A DNA stretch of 64,000 bases from RBG-16-66-20 sp052386675. GTDB lineage: Bacteria > Pseudomonadota > Gammaproteobacteria > Burkholderiales > SG8-39. The notes beneath the pieces were generated by a model. It did no database searches. It worked only from the letters and a program-made list of their open reading frames with translations, and had not been told where the DNA came from. Position 1 is the first letter of the stretch. Each line of letters opens with the position of its first letter. The DNA lies in NCBI GenBank assembly GCA_052386675.1, contig JBQTJX010000039.1, positions 62,001-126,000 of the forward strand. The letters run 5' to 3'. The position numbers were made by a program, and so were the translations under genes. Shown here in pieces: positions 60,066 to 64,000 of the stretch.

Positions 60066-60090
60066 GAGGGTGCCTGGGGGCACCCTCTTT
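60066..60090 (+). terminator. hairpin in the lepA leader (terminator or attenuator)
   Basis: GAGGGTGCC-TGGG-GGCACCCTC is a perfect nine-base-pair stem followed by TTTGCTT, 23 bases before the lepA GTG. A TGTAAAAT -10-like box sits at 60046-60053, just upstream. It could end transcription from mucD or attenuate lepA. Confidence 0.6.
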
Positions 60091-60109
60091 GCTTATGGCA
60101 TAGGCCCGC

Positions 60110-61902
<1,793 letters not shown>

Positions 61903-61906
<4 letters not shown>

Positions 61907-62691
61907 CATTCGCGCTGTTCCTGCTCGCCCTTCTGCTGGTGACCGGCGCGGTGTGGGCGGTCGAATCCGGCTGGCTGGCGAAGCGCCGTGCCGCGGGCGC
62001 GAAGCAGCCCTGGTGGGTGGAGTACTCGGTCAGCTTCTTCCCGGTGATCCTGGTGGTGTTCCTGCTGCGCTCGTTCCTGGTCGAGCCGTTCAAGATTCCC
62101 TCTGGCTCGATGATCCCGACGCTGCTGGTGGGCGATTTCATCCTCGTAAACAAGTTCACCTATGGCATCCGCGTGCCGGTGCTGAACAACAAGCTGGTCG
62201 AGATGAACCTGCCCAGGCGCGGCGACGTCATGGTGTTCCGCTACCCGGACGACCCGACGCTCGACTACATAAAGCGCGTGGTGGGGCTTCCCGGCGACCG
62301 CATCGAGTACCGCGACCGGCGCCTGACGGTCAACGGCGCGCAGGTGCCGGTGCGCCAGGTCGAGGACTACCTGCACCGTGAGCGGATGCAGTTCGCGCGC
62401 CGTTTCGTCGAGACCCTGGACGGCACCGGCCACGAGATCCTGCTAGAGGACGAGGCGCAGGGCTTCGCGCCGGCGCAGCGCTCGTTCCCGTTCTCCGGCA
62501 ATTGCACTTACAATATCGCCGGGCTCGCCTGCACGGTGCCGGCCGGCCACTATTTCGTCATGGGCGACAATCGCGACAATTCGAGCGACAGCCGGGTCTG
62601 GGGCTTCGTCCCGGACCGCAATGTCGTCGGCAAGGCGTTTTTCATCTGGCTCAACCTGAACGAACTGGGCCGTTTCGGCTCATTCAGGTGA
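61903..62691 (+). CDS. lepB: signal peptidase I
   Basis: A 262-residue membrane peptidase: two N-terminal helices (2-20 and about 45-60), catalytic S69 in PSGSMIPTL and K124 in DYIKRVVGLPGD, then GDNRDNSSDSR. It removes signal peptides from exported proteins. The frame extends back into lepA but the GTG at 61903 couples to the lepA stop. Confidence 0.96.
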
Positions 62692-62726
62692 CCGGTCCAT
62701 CAGGCAGCCTCATCGGGAGAGCGGGC

Positions 62727-63080
62727 ATGCGCAGAAAGCAACTCGGTTTGAGCCTCGGGGCCCTGATGGTGGGGGCGTTCATCTTTGTCATCCTGGCGCT
62801 CATGGGGATGAAGGTGGCGCCCTCGTACCTGGAGTTCTACACCATCAAGAAAGCGGTGGCCGCCCTGTCGGCAGAGAAGCGGAGCGCCTCGCCCAACGAC
62901 ATCCGCAAGGCTTTCGACCAGCGCGCACAGGTGGACGACATCACAACCGTCAAGGGCTCCGACCTCGAGATCACCAAGGAAGGCAGCGAGATCGTGATCA
63001 ACGCCGCCTACCGCAAGGAGATCTCGCTGTTCGGCAACATCGGCCTGCACATCGATTTTGCGGCAAGCTCCAAGGAATAG
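62727..63080 (+). CDS. DUF4845 small membrane protein
   Basis: A 117-residue protein with one N-terminal TM helix (about 8-28, LGALMVGAFIFVILALMG) and a periplasmic beta-rich domain (VDDITTVKGSDLEIT, AYRKEISLFGNIGL). It is the DUF4845 protein found between lepB and rnc in most beta- and gammaproteobacteria. Function unknown. The ATG at 62727 follows GGGAGAGCGG. Confidence 0.88.
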   Translation: MRRKQLGLSLGALMVGAFIFVILALMGMKVAPSYLEFYTIKKAVAALSAEKRSASPNDIRKAFDQRAQVDDITTVKGSDLEITKEGSEIVINAAYRKEISLFGNIGLHIDFAASSKE

Positions 63081-63801
63081 CGCCACCGGCAGCAAGCGCG
63101 AATCCGGCACCGGCCGCCCGGCGCTGGAACGGGCCCTGGGGCACCGCTTCCGCAACACCGGCCTGCTCGAGCAGGCGCTTACGCACCGCAGTTTCGGCTC
63201 GCCGCACAACGAGCGCCTGGAGTTCCTCGGCGACGGCGTGCTCGGCTGCGTGATCACGGAGGAACTCTATTCGCGCTTCCCCGAGCGCACCGAGGGCGAA
63301 CTGTCACGACTGCGCGCCAACCTGGTGCGCGAAACCGCCCTGGCCGGGGTTGCGCGCGCCCATGGGCTGTCCGGCTTCCTTCGCCTCGGGGAGGGCGAAC
63401 TCGCGAGCGGCGGCGCGGACCGGTCCTCGATCCTGGCCGATGCGCTCGAGGCCGTCTTCGGCGCCGTATTCCTCGACGGTGGCTACCAGGCTGCGCGCGT
63501 CTCCGTGCTGAAGGTCTACGACGAGGCCCTGGGGCGCCTGGACCCCGCCGAACCCTCGAAGGACGCGAAGACCCAGCTGCAGGAGCTGCTGCAGGGCAAG
63601 CGGCAGAAGCTGCCCCAGTACCGGGTCGTCGCCACGCGCGGCGCGGCGCACAAGCAGACCTTCGAAGTCGAGTGCAGCGTGGAAGGAATCGGCGGAGGCG
63701 AACCCAGGCTGGCGAAGGGGACGGGAAGTTCCCGTCGCATCGCGGAGCAGCAGGCGGCCGAGCACATGCTCGGACAGCTGAAGCCGGACCCGGACGCGTG
63801 A
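63058..63801 (+). CDS. rnc: ribonuclease III
   Basis: A 247-residue endonuclease for double-stranded RNA: signature NERLEFLGDGVLG, DALEAVFGAVFLDGG with the second acidic set, and a C-terminal dsRNA-binding domain (DAKTQLQELLQGKRQKLP, RRIAEQQAAEHML). It processes rRNA and structured mRNAs. The only usable start is TTG at 63058, which overlaps the DUF4845 gene by 23 bases and adds an N-terminal tail not usual in the family, so the true start is uncertain. It overlaps era by four bases. Confidence 0.93.
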   Translation: MRQAPRNSATGSKRESGTGRPALERALGHRFRNTGLLEQALTHRSFGSPHNERLEFLGDGVLGCVITEELYSRFPERTEGELSRLRANLVRETALAGVARAHGLSGFLRLGEGELASGGADRSSILADALEAVFGAVFLDGGYQAARVSVLKVYDEALGRLDPAEPSKDAKTQLQELLQGKRQKLPQYRVVATRGAAHKQTFEVECSVEGIGGGEPRLAKGTGSSRRIAEQQAAEHMLGQLKPDPDA

Positions 63802-64000
63802 GCACGTTCCGCTGCGGCACGGTGGCGCTGGTCGGGCGACCGAACACGGGCAAGTCCAGCCTGCTCAATCGCCTGCTTGGCCAGAAAATCGCGATCGTCT
63901 CGCCCAAGCCACAGACCACGCGGCACCTGGTGCGGGGCATCCTCACCATGCCGGACTGCCAGATCATCTTCACCGACTCTCCCGGCTACCAGACGCGACA
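63798..64000 (+). CDS. era: GTPase Era, N-terminal fragment
   Basis: 67 residues before the window ends. G1 GRPNTGKSSLLN, switch region SPKPQTTRHLVRG and G3 TDSPGYQT are those of Era, which helps 30S assembly and binds 16S rRNA. G1 reads NTGKSS instead of the common NVGKST, and the usual DTPG of G3 is DSPG; both changes should still bind GTP. The GTG start overlaps the rnc stop (GTGA). Confidence 0.93.
   Translation, partial: MSTFRCGTVALVGRPNTGKSSLLNRLLGQKIAIVSPKPQTTRHLVRGILTMPDCQIIFTDSPGYQTR

Overview
This window is GC-rich DNA from what looks like a betaproteobacterium, probably Burkholderiales-like. The main evidence is the order of the last 15 kb, maf-yceD-rpmF-plsX-fabH-fabD-fabG-acpP-fabF-rpoE-rseA-rseB-mucD-lepA-lepB-rnc-era, together with a divergent rne/rluC pair. 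The placement is from gene order and protein resemblance, read by eye only.

Region 1 (1-10780) is chromosomal catabolism. A minus-strand branched-chain-type ABC importer (livG-livF-livH-livM and a periplasmic binding protein) ends at a strong terminator. Beyond it lie a class II aldolase, a carboxymuconolactone-decarboxylase-like protein and the start of a 3-hydroxyisobutyrate-dehydrogenase-like gene. A FadR-type GntR regulator and an acyl-CoA ligase diverge from the importer, with an exact FadR-type operator between them. A dihydropyrimidinase-like amidohydrolase and a response regulator follow.

Region 2 (10787-34930) is a 24-kb genomic island inserted in the 3' half of a tRNA-Asn(GUU) gene. 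A 45-bp direct repeat marks both ends, and a tyrosine integrase, an excisionase-like protein and a RepB-type primase/helicase sit at the tRNA end. Paired TGTCCCA motifs lie just inside each end and could be integrase arm sites. The cargo is mostly defence-like: (a) a minus-strand four-gene cluster of Hanks-type kinase, DUF2026 transglutaminase-like protein, PD-(D/E)XK-like protein and an unknown protein, which I regard as the best candidate for an undescribed system; (b) a complete type I Zorya system, zorABCD, whose ZorD carries a C-terminal Mrr-like nuclease domain; (c) two more genes coupled behind zorD, a 114-residue unknown and an exported thermonuclease; (d) an HNH protein and an EVE-HNH protein; (e) ArdC and a short RadC, which are typical mobile-element functions. 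Small membrane proteins, an XRE regulator, an M48 metalloprotease and a broken DUF413 gene fill the rest. I see no conjugation or virion genes.

Region 3 (34886-49878) is chromosomal again: tRNA-Asn, an aromatic/aspartate aminotransferase, uvrB, a TetR-SDR-alcohol dehydrogenase-MATE detoxification operon with matching operators, rne, and an rluC-HAD phosphatase-Rieske-sppA operon. A perfect 24-bp palindrome then separates this operon from the convergent methyltransferase/maf pair.

Region 4 (49928-64000) is the housekeeping block: ribosomal protein L32, the phospholipid and fatty acid synthesis genes, the sigma-E envelope-stress operon with a sigma-E-like promoter of its own, then lepA, lepB, a DUF4845 gene, rnc and the start of era. 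Stop and start codons overlap at many junctions, so most of this block is probably co-transcribed in a few units.
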